64,000 nucleotides of DNA, from assembly GCA_029215795.1 (NCBI GenBank), contig JARDYH010000002.1:59931001-59995000 (forward strand). Reading direction: 5' to 3'. The stretch is from Anniella stebbinsi (Eukaryota > Chordata > Lepidosauria > Squamata > Anniellidae). Positions 11,861 to 20,769 of this stretch are shown one piece after another (positions within the stretch are counted from its first letter, which is position 1; the number at the start of each line of letters is the position of its first letter). The notes beneath the pieces are model-generated. The model was not told where the DNA came from. It ran no database searches and worked only from the letters and a program-made list of their open reading frames with translations. The translations under genes and the position numbers were made by a program.

Positions 11861-12885
11861 GTGGGGATAACAATCACCATGCGTCCCACTACTATTCAAT
11901 GAAATTAATGGGTGGAGTGAAGAAAGTGGCAAGTCACTTAAAGTCCAGTCCCTCCTACTATTCCTCTCTTCTGCAGAGAACTGCAGCTACATTGGGGGCA
12001 TTTCTCATGTACACCAAATAGTCTTATGTTAAGCCTAGAGGCACTAATCATTCCAGGGGAAATCTCCAACAAATGGGAATGAAGCATACATAAAGAATAT
12101 TTCCCATAGTTAAATGATTTGTCACGTGTAAGTTGTCATTTTTATATTCTGAGAGAGCAACAGACTTGCCTGTGCCATCTATCTGTTTTAGGGCGACCCA
12201 CAAAGCTGAAGATATCTGCAGGAAAACTGCAGCAAGTTTCTCCCACCAACTTCTATTTTCCAAGCCGAAGGAGAATGAAAAACCACCAGACCTCATTATG
12301 CCAGGAGCTTATTTCTAAAGCAGACTGTAGTGCTCTGGCTTGCCTTTTATCCTGCAGCTGGTATTGGCAGCTTTAAGGGATAGAGGATAATATTTTCAAA
12401 AACAAGACAGATAAAAAAGATACAGGATTCTGCTTGAAGTGCTTTCAGAATGCTTAGCCATTATCAATTCCTTCTTTTACACCAAAGAACTGGCAACACA
12501 CAAGATATTCCAGATTACCTCATGTTCTTATTTCATTTTCTTTTAAACAAAGAAAACATAGAACACTCACAGGACATAGACTAAGGGGGGGAAATATCCA
12601 GCATCTTTTGCAGGTATTATATTTTTAAGGCTTCCAGCTTTGACCCCCTTGTTGGGATGCTCTTCCAAAAAAATGAGTGAGATCTAACATTGCATGAGCT
12701 GACTTGCGCAACTTTCCTTTTCTCTCCTTTCCCCTGCAGCCCCCTCCCATATCTTTTCTAGAGGGTCCCTAAACCCTTTGGAACAGATTGGGTGTGTGTG
12801 TGCAGGGCTACAGGGAGGAGAGGGGATCCGTTCCAGTCATGGATACTGTTCTGTTGGCACATAGACATGATAGGTACAACCCAAT
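11861..12885. other. intronic sequence, nothing recognised
   Basis: Mixed-composition sequence; short ORFs only, none recognisable. Confidence 0.3.
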
Positions 12886-12887
12886 GA

Positions 12888-13233
12888 GCCGGTTCGCATG
12901 TAACAAGAAGCAACTGTGGATTAATTTCCCCATGGGGCTTCTCATTGTGACACTGGCTGCCTTTTTGAAAATTCAAGCTTTGGCGAGGCGTTCCACAGCT
13001 TGTTGTTACATACGAACCAGGCAAGGGTGTGATTTAACAAGTCATTCACTACCCTAAAACAGGCCATGGCTTCTGGGTAGCTTGTTAACCACTTCAATAG
13101 CCCATCCTCTCCGAATTCAGACATAACTACAAACTGCAGTGCACCCCCAACATGGCTTGAATTTTTAAAATGCAAAACATTAAGTCCCGAGGGAAATTCA
13201 CCCATGGTGGCTTACCATTACATGCAAACCAGG
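12888..13233. mobile_element. MITE with CCGGTTCGCATGTAA ends
   Basis: Left end ccggttcgcatgtaac; right end ttacatgcaaaccagg, its complement with substitutions. A third inverted block (ttacatacgaaccaggc) lies inside. The flanks share caatga (12882-12887 and 13235-13240). It resembles the palindromic elements at 38025-38745, 42290-42640 and 44205-44540 in having ggttc-rc-acaac style ends. Confidence 0.55.
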
Positions 13234-13361
13234 TCAATGACATTATTTTCAGTCGGCCTATGGAGAATTCTGTCAAAACAGAGAGAGACGTGCTGTCATT
13301 TTAACAGAAACAATGTGTCAGGATTACCTGCATACCTGTGTTCATGTCACTGTGTTTATAT

Positions 13362-13373
13362 TAGGGGTGTGCA
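13362..13373 (+). repeat. hAT left terminal inverted repeat
   Basis: taggggtgtgca, preceded directly by the target duplication gtttatat at 13354-13361. It pairs with 20770-20781 with one mismatch. Confidence 0.92.
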
Positions 13374-13520
13374 TCTGATCGGATCCGATCCACGATCCGA
13401 ATCTGATCCGCCCCAAAATCGGAAAAATCTGATCCAGTCCAATCCAATCTGAGCAACCCTCCGATCCGATCCGCCGAGGTCCGATCTGGATCGGAAAAAA
13501 TCGGCGGATCGGATCATTTT
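13374..13520. repeat. ATCCGATCC-rich left subterminal block
   Basis: About a dozen overlapping gatccgatcc / cggatcgg words lie within 150 bp, many self-complementary (cggatccg). A matching block lies at 20638-20768. Dense subterminal copies of a short word are the usual binding array for hAT transposases, so this is the likely transposase-binding region (inference). Confidence 0.75.
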
Positions 13521-13521
13521 A

Positions 13522-13846
13522 AATGGTGTTTTACATTGTATTTTGAAAAAGAATGTGCTGTAACTTTTTTGTTTTAAGAGTTATAAAGCTGAAACTCACT
13601 GACATGGGAGAGGACTTACGCCCCCTCATGTGTTGAAAATTACAGAGACATTGGTGGAAAACTTTAGTTACAAACAAAGGTTTATTAATGGTGTTTTACA
13701 TGGGATTTACTTTTTTGTTTTATGAGGTATAAAGCTGAAACTCGCTGACATGGGAGAGGACTTATGCCCCCTCATGTGTTGAAAATTACAGAGACATTGG
13801 TGGAAGACTTTAGTGGCAAACAAAGGTTAAACTTTATTATTTTAAA
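13522..13846. repeat. two tandem 165-bp left subterminal repeats
   Basis: Units start at 13522 and 13687 (aatggtgttttaca). Both contain 'ataaagctgaaactc', 'gacatgggagaggactta' and 'gttgaaaattacagagacat'. Reverse-complemented, the right-end repeats at 20035-20605 share the same skeleton (taacttttt, aaag-tgaaact, aaatttcagaaagattggtg), so the two ends carry related repeats in inverted orientation. Confidence 0.75.
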
Positions 13847-13993
13847 CTTCCAGTAAGGGGGGGAGGCTGTGTGTGGTTGACAGCTTGATCCACCAATTGT
13901 GCTTTAGACTACGTGACTGAATCACCCAATCCTGTAAAGACTTTCTTCAGTCTCCAATCGCAATGCTGGAGGAGGGATTAGTAGAAAACCCAG

Positions 13994-14003
13994 TATATAT
14001 TAT
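13994..14003 (+). promoter_or_regulatory. candidate TATA box for the hAT transposase
   Basis: tatatattat lies about 570 bp before the BED finger frame and just after the left subterminal repeats; a start near 14025 would be expected. Supported by position only. Confidence 0.4.
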
Positions 14004-14338
14004 CAGTCCTTCCCTTTTGGCTCTTTGTGGGGTGTAGTGAGTTGGAGGTTAAGGAGTGTTTGTTTGGAGCTGGTGAAGATTGAATTTGGAGGTGTTTTGA
14101 GGAGTTTCTGGTCTTTTTCTTCAGCTTTCCTTTGCTCTCTGTCTCTCTCTTTTTCTCTCTCTTTTTCTCTCTTGCCTTTCCTTTCTCTATTGTAGATAGC
14201 ACGTTTGTTTGTTTGTCTGTTAGTTCAGTTTGTCTTTAAAATATCTGTAGTTTGTCTTTGGGAGTGAGTGTGTTTGTTTTTCTTTTTCTCTCTCTCTGAA
14301 CCCCCCCCCCCAAAAAAAACCAAAAAAATATTTCTATA

Positions 14339-14391
<53 letters not shown>

Positions 14392-14552
14392 TGCTTGTGA
14401 GTGAGTGTGTGTGTGTGTGTGTTGCTGGGCTGTGTAGCCTGATGCTACATAGCAAACACAAACTGTGGGCAAAGCACACACACTTATATAAAGAAGAAGA
14501 AGAAGAAGAAGAAGAAGAAGAAGAAGAAGAAGAAGAAGAAGAAGAAGAAGCA
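14339..14552 (+). repeat. simple repeats in the hAT leader: CT, GT and GAA runs
   Basis: A ct run, a gt run (14353-14389), a second gt run and about twenty gaa units (14493-14551) followed by gca units. In one frame the gaa/gca run would encode polyglutamate then alanine after an ATG at 14442, but that frame ends at 14690 and is not the BED finger frame. Confidence 0.85.
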
Positions 14553-14563
14553 GCAGCAGCAGC

Positions 14564-15475
14564 GTGGCACACAAAGGGCTCCTGCTTCCTGCTGCTAAGG
14601 CAGCACTTGGGAGAGGCCGCTCTGGGCGCAGTGCTGCTGCGGCTGCTGGGACCAGCAGCAGGCAGGCTTCCACACCCCCAGTTAAACTGAGGCGTCCTCC
14701 ACTGGGGCAGCAGAAGCAGGCAGAGGCAACTCAAAGTAGTGCCTGCAGGGCACTCTTTGAACTACCTGAGGCAGGTGCTGGGAGCAGCAGTGGCTGTGAA
14801 GAAGGAGGACTATGTCCAGCTCCTTCTTCAGTGGGTGAGCCTGTGAACCCGCTGACTGAACTTTTCCCAGACCTTGTGGGAGCCAGCGCGGTTCAGAGTG
14901 AGAAGGAAGACTCTGATGTGGGGCAAGAGGAAGAGCAGGCAGCAGCAGAGCCTCGCTCTCCAGAATCTGTCCTCTCTTCCACTCATTCCCTTGCTCCTGA
15001 GGTGACACCGCAGAGTGAAGGCGCCGGCGGGCCGGCTGTGTCACCCCAGAAGCGACAGACAAGCAAGGTGTGGGACCACTTTGAGGTGGGAGTGGATTCC
15101 CGCTTTGCTGTCTGTAGCCACTGCAAGATGGATGTGAGCAGGGGAAAAATGCCAGGCCACTTCACCAACAACAACCTCAGCCGCCACATGCAGAGGCACC
15201 ACCAGTCTGTTTTGCTTGGGACCAAGGCGGGCACCTCGCAGCAGACTGGTGTTAGCAAGGGCAAGCAGAAGGCTCCTGCACTTCTGCCAGCTCTCGAACT
15301 CCCATCCCCAAGAGGCTTCGCCAGGCCACCATGGAAGAGATGGGGTGGGGGAAGTATGGAGCCACAAGGTGGCGTTTTCCAACGCCCAACCAGATCACCA
15401 ATTGCATCGGTGAGATGGTGGTGTTGGATGACCAGCCATTCAGCCTCATCGAGAACGCAGGCTTCAAGAGGCTGA
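14564..15475 (+). CDS. hAT transposase N-terminal part with BED zinc finger
   Basis: The DNA-binding part of the hAT transposase. A low-complexity acidic and Ala/Ser-rich region (residues 1-160) precedes a BED finger at about residues 164-213: Ser-Lys-Val-Trp-Asp-His-Phe, then Cys184 and Cys187, and His208 with His212 or His213. BED fingers of ZBED/hAT proteins bind the transposon ends. The meaningful frame runs to about 15280; past that the protein continues in the other frame (15331-17082 and a little upstream), so residues after about 235 here are probably a read-through shadow. No ATG precedes the finger in this frame; position 14564 is a GTG just behind the gaa run. The start is therefore uncertain: a non-AUG start, splicing or a frameshift in the repeat are possible. 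Confidence 0.75.
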   Translation: MAHKGLLLPAAKAALGRGRSGRSAAAAAGTSSRQASTPPVKLRRPPLGQQKQAEATQSSACRALFELPEAGAGSSSGCEEGGLCPAPSSVGEPVNPLTELFPDLVGASAVQSEKEDSDVGQEEEQAAAEPRSPESVLSSTHSLAPEVTPQSEGAGGPAVSPQKRQTSKVWDHFEVGVDSRFAVCSHCKMDVSRGKMPGHFTNNNLSRHMQRHHQSVLLGTKAGTSQQTGVSKGKQKAPALLPALELPSPRGFARPPWKRWGGGSMEPQGGVFQRPTRSPIASVRWWCWMTSHSASSRTQASRG

Positions 15476-17082
15476 TGGCTCTTGTGGTTCCATACTACAA
15501 GCCGCCATGTCGCACCACCCTGAGCAGGCGTGTGGTGTCCTCCCTGTACCCGGCATGCAGGGAGTTAGTTCTGGGTCATCTGTGCCAGGCAGAGGCACAG
15601 AAGGTGCACTTCACTTCGGACATCTGGTCCAGCGAAGGAGGAGTGCATGCTTACCTGTCCCTGACGGCTCACTGGTGGGGAGCCTCAGGGCAGGAAGCAC
15701 CCAGGAGTTCCGGGACTGGGAAGGAGGGCTGCTGCTGGGCCCTCCTTCATACCGCAGTCATGGACCAGTCCCACATGGCGGAGGAGATTACGGAGGCCAT
15801 GAACCGCATGGTGGCAGGGTGGCTGGGCAGGCACCAGCACACCCGCGGTTACATGGTCACAGACGGGGGAGCCAACATAGTGAAGGCAGTGCGTGATGGC
15901 GGATTTGAAGGCATCCGCTGCATTGCGCACGTCTTCAACCTGGCAGTGAAGGATGGCCTTGGAGGCAGCAAGGCCCCTCTCCTTCCCCCAATCCGTAATC
16001 TCCTAGAGAGCTGCAGGAAGGTGGCCGGGCATTTCCACCACAGTGTAAAGGGCAGTCGGTTGCTGCGGGAGAAGCAGCAGGAGCTGGGACTTCCGCAGCA
16101 CCGTCTAGTGCAGGACGTGGCAACATGTTGGAACTCCACCTACCACATGCTCAAGTGTATGGTGGAGCAACAGCGTGTTGTCCACGAGATGTTCAGGGTC
16201 GGGGACATCGGCATCCAGGCCCCACTGTCCAGGCAGCAGTGGGAGGCCATGTCCCAGCTTCTGGTGGTCCTCAAGCCATTCCTTGAGGCCACCGACACCC
16301 TGAGCAGCAGCACTGCCCTCCTCAGCCAGGTGATCCCCGTGGCCAGGCATCTCCAGACGCAGATGGGTGAGTTTCTGGAGGCCGGGGATCCCATCACTGG
16401 CAGGCACTTCCTGCCAGAGGTTTGGGAAGTGGTGACAAGGCTGAGGGAAGGCCTATCCCGCCGGGTCCAGCCTCTCTACAATGAGAGGCAGTACATGTTG
16501 GCCACCATGTGCGACCCGTGCATCAAGGATGGGCTGTGTGGGCAGACTTCCCGGGAGGGTTGGGTGGAAATGCTGGTGGCAGACGTTTGGGCAGCCCAGG
16601 AAGCCAGGATTGAGCAGGCAGAGGAGGAGCCCACCCAAGCCCAGGCGATGAGTCCGCTGAGCACCAGCAGCAGCAGCAGCAGCACCACCACCACACCCAG
16701 CAGGGGGACAGGCCAGGGGTTTTGGGCAAAGGCCTTGCAGGCAGCGGTTGGGCATAGAGGCACCCAACCCAGCCACTGCCAGGATGACGCTGCAGCAGCA
16801 GTGCAGCATTACCTGGCGGAGCAGATGGAGGACGGCTCCATCGAACCCCTGGCCTACTGGTCATCCCGGCGCCAGATGTGGCCTGATCTGGTGCAGGTGG
16901 CCATGGATAGAATCAGCTGCCCACCGTCCAGCGTTCGAAGCGAGCGGGTGTTTTCCATGGCAGGCGACGTGGTCACACCCCACCACTCTCGCTTGGACGC
17001 TGAGATGGTGGAGCAGCTGGTCTTCCTAAAGGTCAATCTGCCCCTGCTGGGATACCCCACCCTCATGCCCTCGGGGGAGTAA
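15331..17082 (+). CDS. hAT transposase catalytic and dimerisation part
   Basis: Cut-and-paste transposase of the hAT superfamily (RNase H-like fold), acting in the nucleus on the element's own ends. The 583-residue frame is uninterrupted. Landmarks: Phe-Thr-Ser-Asp-Ile-Trp with candidate catalytic Asp97; Val-Thr-Asp-Gly-Gly-Ala with Asp178; Cys197-x-x-His200 followed by Asn-Leu; Trp-Asn-Ser-Thr at 267-270; a candidate Glu at 319 (Pro-Phe-Leu-Glu-Ala-Thr). The C-terminal hAT dimerisation domain lies at about 505-575 (Leu-Ala-Tyr-Trp, then Ser-Ser-Val-Arg-Ser-Glu-Arg-Val-Phe-Ser-x-Ala-Gly, then Leu-x-Phe-Leu-Lys-x-Asn-Leu). Ser runs near 450 are coded by cag/agc repeats. The frame is open upstream to a tag at about 15257, and that extra stretch (Pro-Ile-Pro-Lys-Arg-Leu-Arg) looks genuine, so the protein is probably continuous with the BED finger frame through one frame change at 15257-15300. 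Confidence 0.93.
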   Translation: MEEMGWGKYGATRWRFPTPNQITNCIGEMVVLDDQPFSLIENAGFKRLMALVVPYYKPPCRTTLSRRVVSSLYPACRELVLGHLCQAEAQKVHFTSDIWSSEGGVHAYLSLTAHWWGASGQEAPRSSGTGKEGCCWALLHTAVMDQSHMAEEITEAMNRMVAGWLGRHQHTRGYMVTDGGANIVKAVRDGGFEGIRCIAHVFNLAVKDGLGGSKAPLLPPIRNLLESCRKVAGHFHHSVKGSRLLREKQQELGLPQHRLVQDVATCWNSTYHMLKCMVEQQRVVHEMFRVGDIGIQAPLSRQQWEAMSQLLVVLKPFLEATDTLSSSTALLSQVIPVARHLQTQMGEFLEAGDPITGRHFLPEVWEVVTRLREGLSRRVQPLYNERQYMLATMCDPCIKDGLCGQTSREGWVEMLVADVWAAQEARIEQAEEEPTQAQAMSPLSTSSSSSSTTTTPSRGTGQGFWAKALQAAVGHRGTQPSHCQDDAAAAVQHYLAEQMEDGSIEPLAYWSSRRQMWPDLVQVAMDRISCPPSSVRSERVFSMAGDVVTPHHSRLDAEMVEQLVFLKVNLPLLGYPTLMPSGE

Positions 17083-17600
17083 TTGGCAGGCACCCTCCAT
17101 CCATTCCACACCTTTTGGCAGGCTCTGGCAGGCCCTTGATTTTTTAATTATTATTTTTTGTTAATTTTATTTTCTTTAATTTACTGGCTGTGTTTACAGC
17201 TCAGTAACTCAACTCTGAACGAAGGAGCCCGAAGGGATCTAGTTTCTTCTCCTAGCCTCTTATATTGAGGGGATGCACAAGCATCTCACACATTCTATGT
17301 TGTTTGACTTGAACCAATGTGCTTGCACATGTGCCTCTGAAATTGGCCTCCGATGACTCCCTCCAGGCCATCTGTAAGGTCCCACACTTCCATGTGCGTT
17401 TTTTCTTGTAAAAGACCACGTTATAGGCTCTGAACTCTGGATAAGAAGAAGGCTTATTGCCAAGGAACGCATGCACCTCTGACTCTTAACGAAGGAACCG
17501 ATAGGATTCCTCTTCCAGGCTCCTACATTGAGTGGATGACAAAGCATCCTACACTGTTTCTGACTGCGTCTTTTGGGCCTATGTGGCAGCCTTGCAGGGC
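17083..17600 (+). other. hAT region just behind the transposase, with a diverged duplication
   Basis: Non-coding. Two related blocks, 17214-17285 (gaacgaaggagcccgaaggg ... attgaggggatg) and 17484-17550 (taacgaaggaaccgatagga ... attgagtggatg), form an imperfect direct repeat about 270 bp apart. Otherwise T-rich. Confidence 0.55.
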
Positions 17601-18105
17601 TGTCACTGTGTCTTGCGTTTTTGGTTATATGATTGAAAAAACTGCTTTACTCTGACTGCCCGCCTGCCTGCCTGCCTGCCTGCCAGGTTGCCGCCATTGT
17701 GAAGTAGCCGGATCGCGTGGGCCGGTCCCACGGTTCTATTGCTTACTTGTGCAATGTGCAAGCGCCTGGCACTCTGCCTGCCCAACTCTGCCTGCCCGCC
17801 TTTGACTTTGCCTGGAGGTGCCTGTGCCACTGTGACTTTGCCTGGAGGCGCCCGACTGGAAGTGGTTCTCCTATCCGCAGCGGCCGCACGACTAAGGTAA
17901 GTGTGTGCAGTCAACGCAGGGACTCCTGAGTGTGTCCTGAAGTGGGGCAGTCTGAGAGCTTATCTCCCAGTAAGGAAGCATGCAGCCCCGTGTGCCTACT
18001 TGGGTGTGGGCACACAGGAACGGCCAGATGCCAGTCCTGGGTGGGAGGGAGCCAGTTGTTAAAGTATTTAATTATCTAATCTTTTTTTCCCTTCTTCTTT
18101 TTCAA

Positions 18106-18221
18106 CCTATGGAACTCAGAGCCTCAGCGCACAGCAGACCCAGGAATACTAACTGAACGTCTCCCCCAAGACACGGCCGCCTGGAGGTGGCCCATCGATC
18201 CACGTCGCCTGCACGACTCAG
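18106..18221 (+). other. exon-like cassette 2 (116 bp)
   Basis: Preceded by ttcttctttttcaa (acceptor broken: caa instead of cag) and followed by gtaagagg. About 88 percent alike by eye to 18390-18505. Confidence 0.55.
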
Positions 18222-18389
18222 GTAAGAGGCTGTCAGAGATCTTACCTCCGAGTAAGCAGGCAGCCCCGTGTGCCTACTTTGGCGTAGGCACACAGGAACG
18301 GCCAATAGGCCAGTCCTGGGTGGGAGGGAGCCAGTTGTTAAAGTATTATATGTCATTGATCTTTATTATTTTCCCTTCTTCTTTTTCAG

Positions 18390-18505
18390 CCTATGGAACT
18401 CAGTACCTCAGTGCACAGCAGACTCGGGAATCCTAACTGAACGTCTTCCCCAAGACACGGCCGCCTGGAAGTGGCCCATCGATCCACGTCGCCCGCATGA
18501 CTGAG
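18390..18505 (+). other. exon-like cassette 3 (116 bp)
   Basis: Preceded by cccttcttctttttcag and followed by gtaagggg; both sites are intact consensus splice sites. Confidence 0.6.
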
Positions 18506-18670
18506 GTAAGGGGCTGTCAGAGAGTTGTCCTCCCAGCGAGCAAGCAGCTCCGTGTGAGTAACAGTTGGGCATGGGCATTCAGGACTGGGCAGATGCCAGC
18601 CCAATGTGGGAGGGGGCTAGTTGTGAAAGTGTTATGTGTGTAATCCTTATTTTCCCTTCTTCTTTTTCAG

Positions 18671-18784
18671 CCTATGGAAGTCAGCGCCACAGTGCCCGGG
18701 AGAAACGGCAATCCAGACTGCCCACCTGCCTGTCACTGCCTGCCGGGAAGTGGCCCTCTTATCAACAACGCCCTCACGACTATG
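18671..18784 (+). other. exon-like cassette 4 (114 bp)
   Basis: Preceded by cccttcttctttttcag and followed by gtaagtgt. It starts like the others (cctatggaagtcag) and ends cacgactatg, but its middle has diverged into a cctgcctgtcactgcctg-type sequence. Confidence 0.6.
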
Positions 18785-19036
18785 GTAAGTGTTCTGTGAA
18801 TGGGGGAGGGGGGGCACCTTCAACCTAACTGAAGTGGGGCTGTCTGCCTGCTTACTTCCGAGTAAGCAGGCAGCCCCGTGTGCCTACTTGGGCATGGGCA
18901 ATCGGGACTGGCAACGTGACAGTCCTAGGTGGGAAGGAGGTAGTGTAGTCTGATATTCATTCCTTATTTTCCCTTCTTCTTTTGCAGACCATGGAACTCT
19001 GTGCCACAGTGCCCCGGAAAGGAGAGACTTCGCCCG

Positions 19037-19921
19037 TTGAATGTCTGCCTGCCTGCCTGCTGCTGCTGTGCTGCCCGCTGCCTTCCAGATCCTAGCACCT
19101 GCGAGGAGAGCCAGCCACCCTCCTTGCACAAGCCATGGGACTCGCCCACCCAGTCCCCAACATTGGGCTTCGCCCGTTGAATGTCTGTCTGCCTGCTGCT
19201 GCTGCTGCCTGCTGCCTTGAAGATCCTACCTGCGAGGAGAGCCAGCCGCCCTCCTTGCGCAAGCCATGGGACTTGGGCTTCCCCCCAAGGGGAAGCTCCC
19301 ACCGAGTCCCCAATGTTTGGACTTTGCCTATTGAATGTCTGCCTGCCTGCCTGCCTGCTGCTGCTGCTGCCTTCCAGATCCTTCCTGCGAGGAGAGCCAG
19401 CCACCCTCCTTGCGCAAGCCATGGGAATTGGGCTTCCCCCCAAGGGGAAGCCCCCACCGAGTCCCCAACGTTTGGACTTTGCCTATTGAATGTCTGCCTG
19501 CCTGCTGTTGCTGCCTTGAAGATCCTACCTGCGAGGACAGCGTGCCGCCCTCCTTGTGCAAGCCATGGGACTTGGGCTTCCCCCCAAGGGGAAGCTCCCA
19601 CCGAGTCCCCAACGTTTCGACTTTGCCTATTGAATATCTGCCTGCCTGCTGCTGCTGCTGCCTGCTGCCTTGAAGATCCTACCTGCGAGGAGAGCACGCT
19701 GCCCTCCTTGCGCAAGCTATGGGACTTGGGCTTCCCCCCAAGGGGAAGCCCCCACCGAGTCCCCAACGTTTGGACTTTGCCTATTGAATGTCTGCCTGCC
19801 TGCTGCTGCTGCTGCCTGCTGCCTTGAAGATCCTACCTGCGAGGAGAGCACGCTGCCCTCCTTGCGCAAGCCATGGGACTTGGGCTTCCCCCCAAGGGGA
19901 AGCTCCCACCGAGTCCCCAAC
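19037..19921 (+). repeat. six tandem repeats of about 140-155 bp inside the hAT
   Basis: Units begin with ttgaatgtctgcctgcctgc at 19037, 19177, 19331, 19486, 19630 and 19784 (spacing 140, 154, 155, 144, 154). Each contains gct/tgc triplets, 'gatcctacctgcgaggagag', 'ccatgggacttgggcttccc', 'ccaaggggaag' and 'caccgagtccccaa'. Stop codons are rare in several frames on both strands, giving ORFs of over 200 codons each way, but unit lengths not divisible by 3 shift the frame, so a protein is unlikely. Confidence 0.9.
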
Positions 19922-20034
19922 CCAGGCATTTGGTTGCTACGATTACAACAACACGGAGTTTTGACAGATAAAAGAGGGAGGGGGAGGCGGGGGAGGTGGG
20001 GTGCAATTGACAGCCCAAGCCTCTGTGGAAAAAC

Positions 20035-20605
20035 TAAAAAATCCATAGCCATCAAATGCCTGGACCTATCATTCTGAAATTTCTGACAGATAACTACCCC
20101 TAACTCATCTACAAATTGAGCAACTTTCAGACTTCTAACTTTTAAAATAAAAGTTATAGGCGTTTCTTTCCTCATTGTTTCAAAAATACCTTACCACTAC
20201 ATGCTTGGACTTAGCTTTCTGAAATTTCACACACATATCAAACCAAGTGTTACCTGTAATGTGCCCAAGTTTCCTGTTTGTATCTTTAAAAATAAAAAAG
20301 TGGGAGGCATAACTGTATTTACCTCACTACTACCCATTTTTCTAAAATTAATTGCCACATAAAGCAAGCACCTATGTTTCTGAAATTTCGCACACATGTG
20401 GCAAAGTTTCATGTGTGGAACTTTAAAAATGAAAAAGTTATAGGCATTCCTGGTTTTGTATTAAAAATTTAATTGCCACAAAATGCCTGCACCAATCTTT
20501 CTGAAATTTCTCACAGATACATACCCCTAACCCATCTACAAAGTGCCCAAGTTTCATCCTTCTATCTTTAAAAATTAAAAAGTTATAGGCGTTTTTATAA
20601 CACAA
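20035..20605. repeat. four right subterminal repeats of about 140 bp
   Basis: Successive units contain 'ctgaaatttc', 'acaca/cagata', 'cccaagttt' and 'taaaaa.taaaaaagttata'. Their complement resembles the left 165-bp repeats. Several aataaa words could serve as poly(A) signals for the hAT transcripts. Confidence 0.75.
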
Positions 20606-20637
20606 TACTAGGCTATGGGGAAATGCATTCAAAATGG

Positions 20638-20768
20638 CGTCCGATCCAAAAATCGGACATCCGATTTTCGGATTGGAATTGGATCCTATCCTATCCGCCC
20701 AACCTCCGATCCGATCCGACCCCCCAGGTCCGATTCCGATCCGCTATCCGATCCGATCCGGGGGGTCA
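20638..20768. repeat. ATCCGATCC-rich right subterminal block
   Basis: Counterpart of 13374-13520. The word cctccgatccgatccg occurs in both blocks (about 13459 and 20703), here in direct orientation. Confidence 0.75.
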
Positions 20769-20769
20769 G

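Larger units (their letters stand above)
17600..18987 (+). repeat. tandem array of exon-like cassettes with splice signals
   Basis: Repeating units of about 280 bp. Each has an intron-like part (gtaag at the 5' side, 'gcagccccgtgtgcctact' and 'agtcctgggtggga' inside, cccttcttctttttcag at the 3' side) followed by an exon-like part of 114-116 bp starting cctatggaa and ending near cacgact. Exon-like segments: ending 17896; 18106-18221; 18390-18505; 18671-18784; and from 18988. Intron-like segments: 17897-18105 (209), 18222-18389 (168), 18506-18670 (165), 18785-18987 (203). All donors are gtaag. Three of four acceptors end in cag; the first ends in caa. The array lies wholly within the hAT. Segment lengths do not keep a reading frame, so a spliced non-coding RNA or a selectively neutral satellite are the two main readings. 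Confidence 0.8.

Noticed and set aside
14268..14690. ORF with polyglutamate
   Set aside because: Encoded by a GAA microsatellite and not in frame with the BED finger; its end runs into a shadow of the real frame.
19092..19766. 224-codon minus-strand ORF
   Set aside because: It lies in the six-fold tandem array, where stops are rare in several frames at once; unit lengths break the frame and no domain is visible.
19135..19827. 230-codon plus-strand ORF
   Set aside because: Same array; low-complexity Cys/Ala/Pro peptide repeated with the DNA units and no independent coding evidence.
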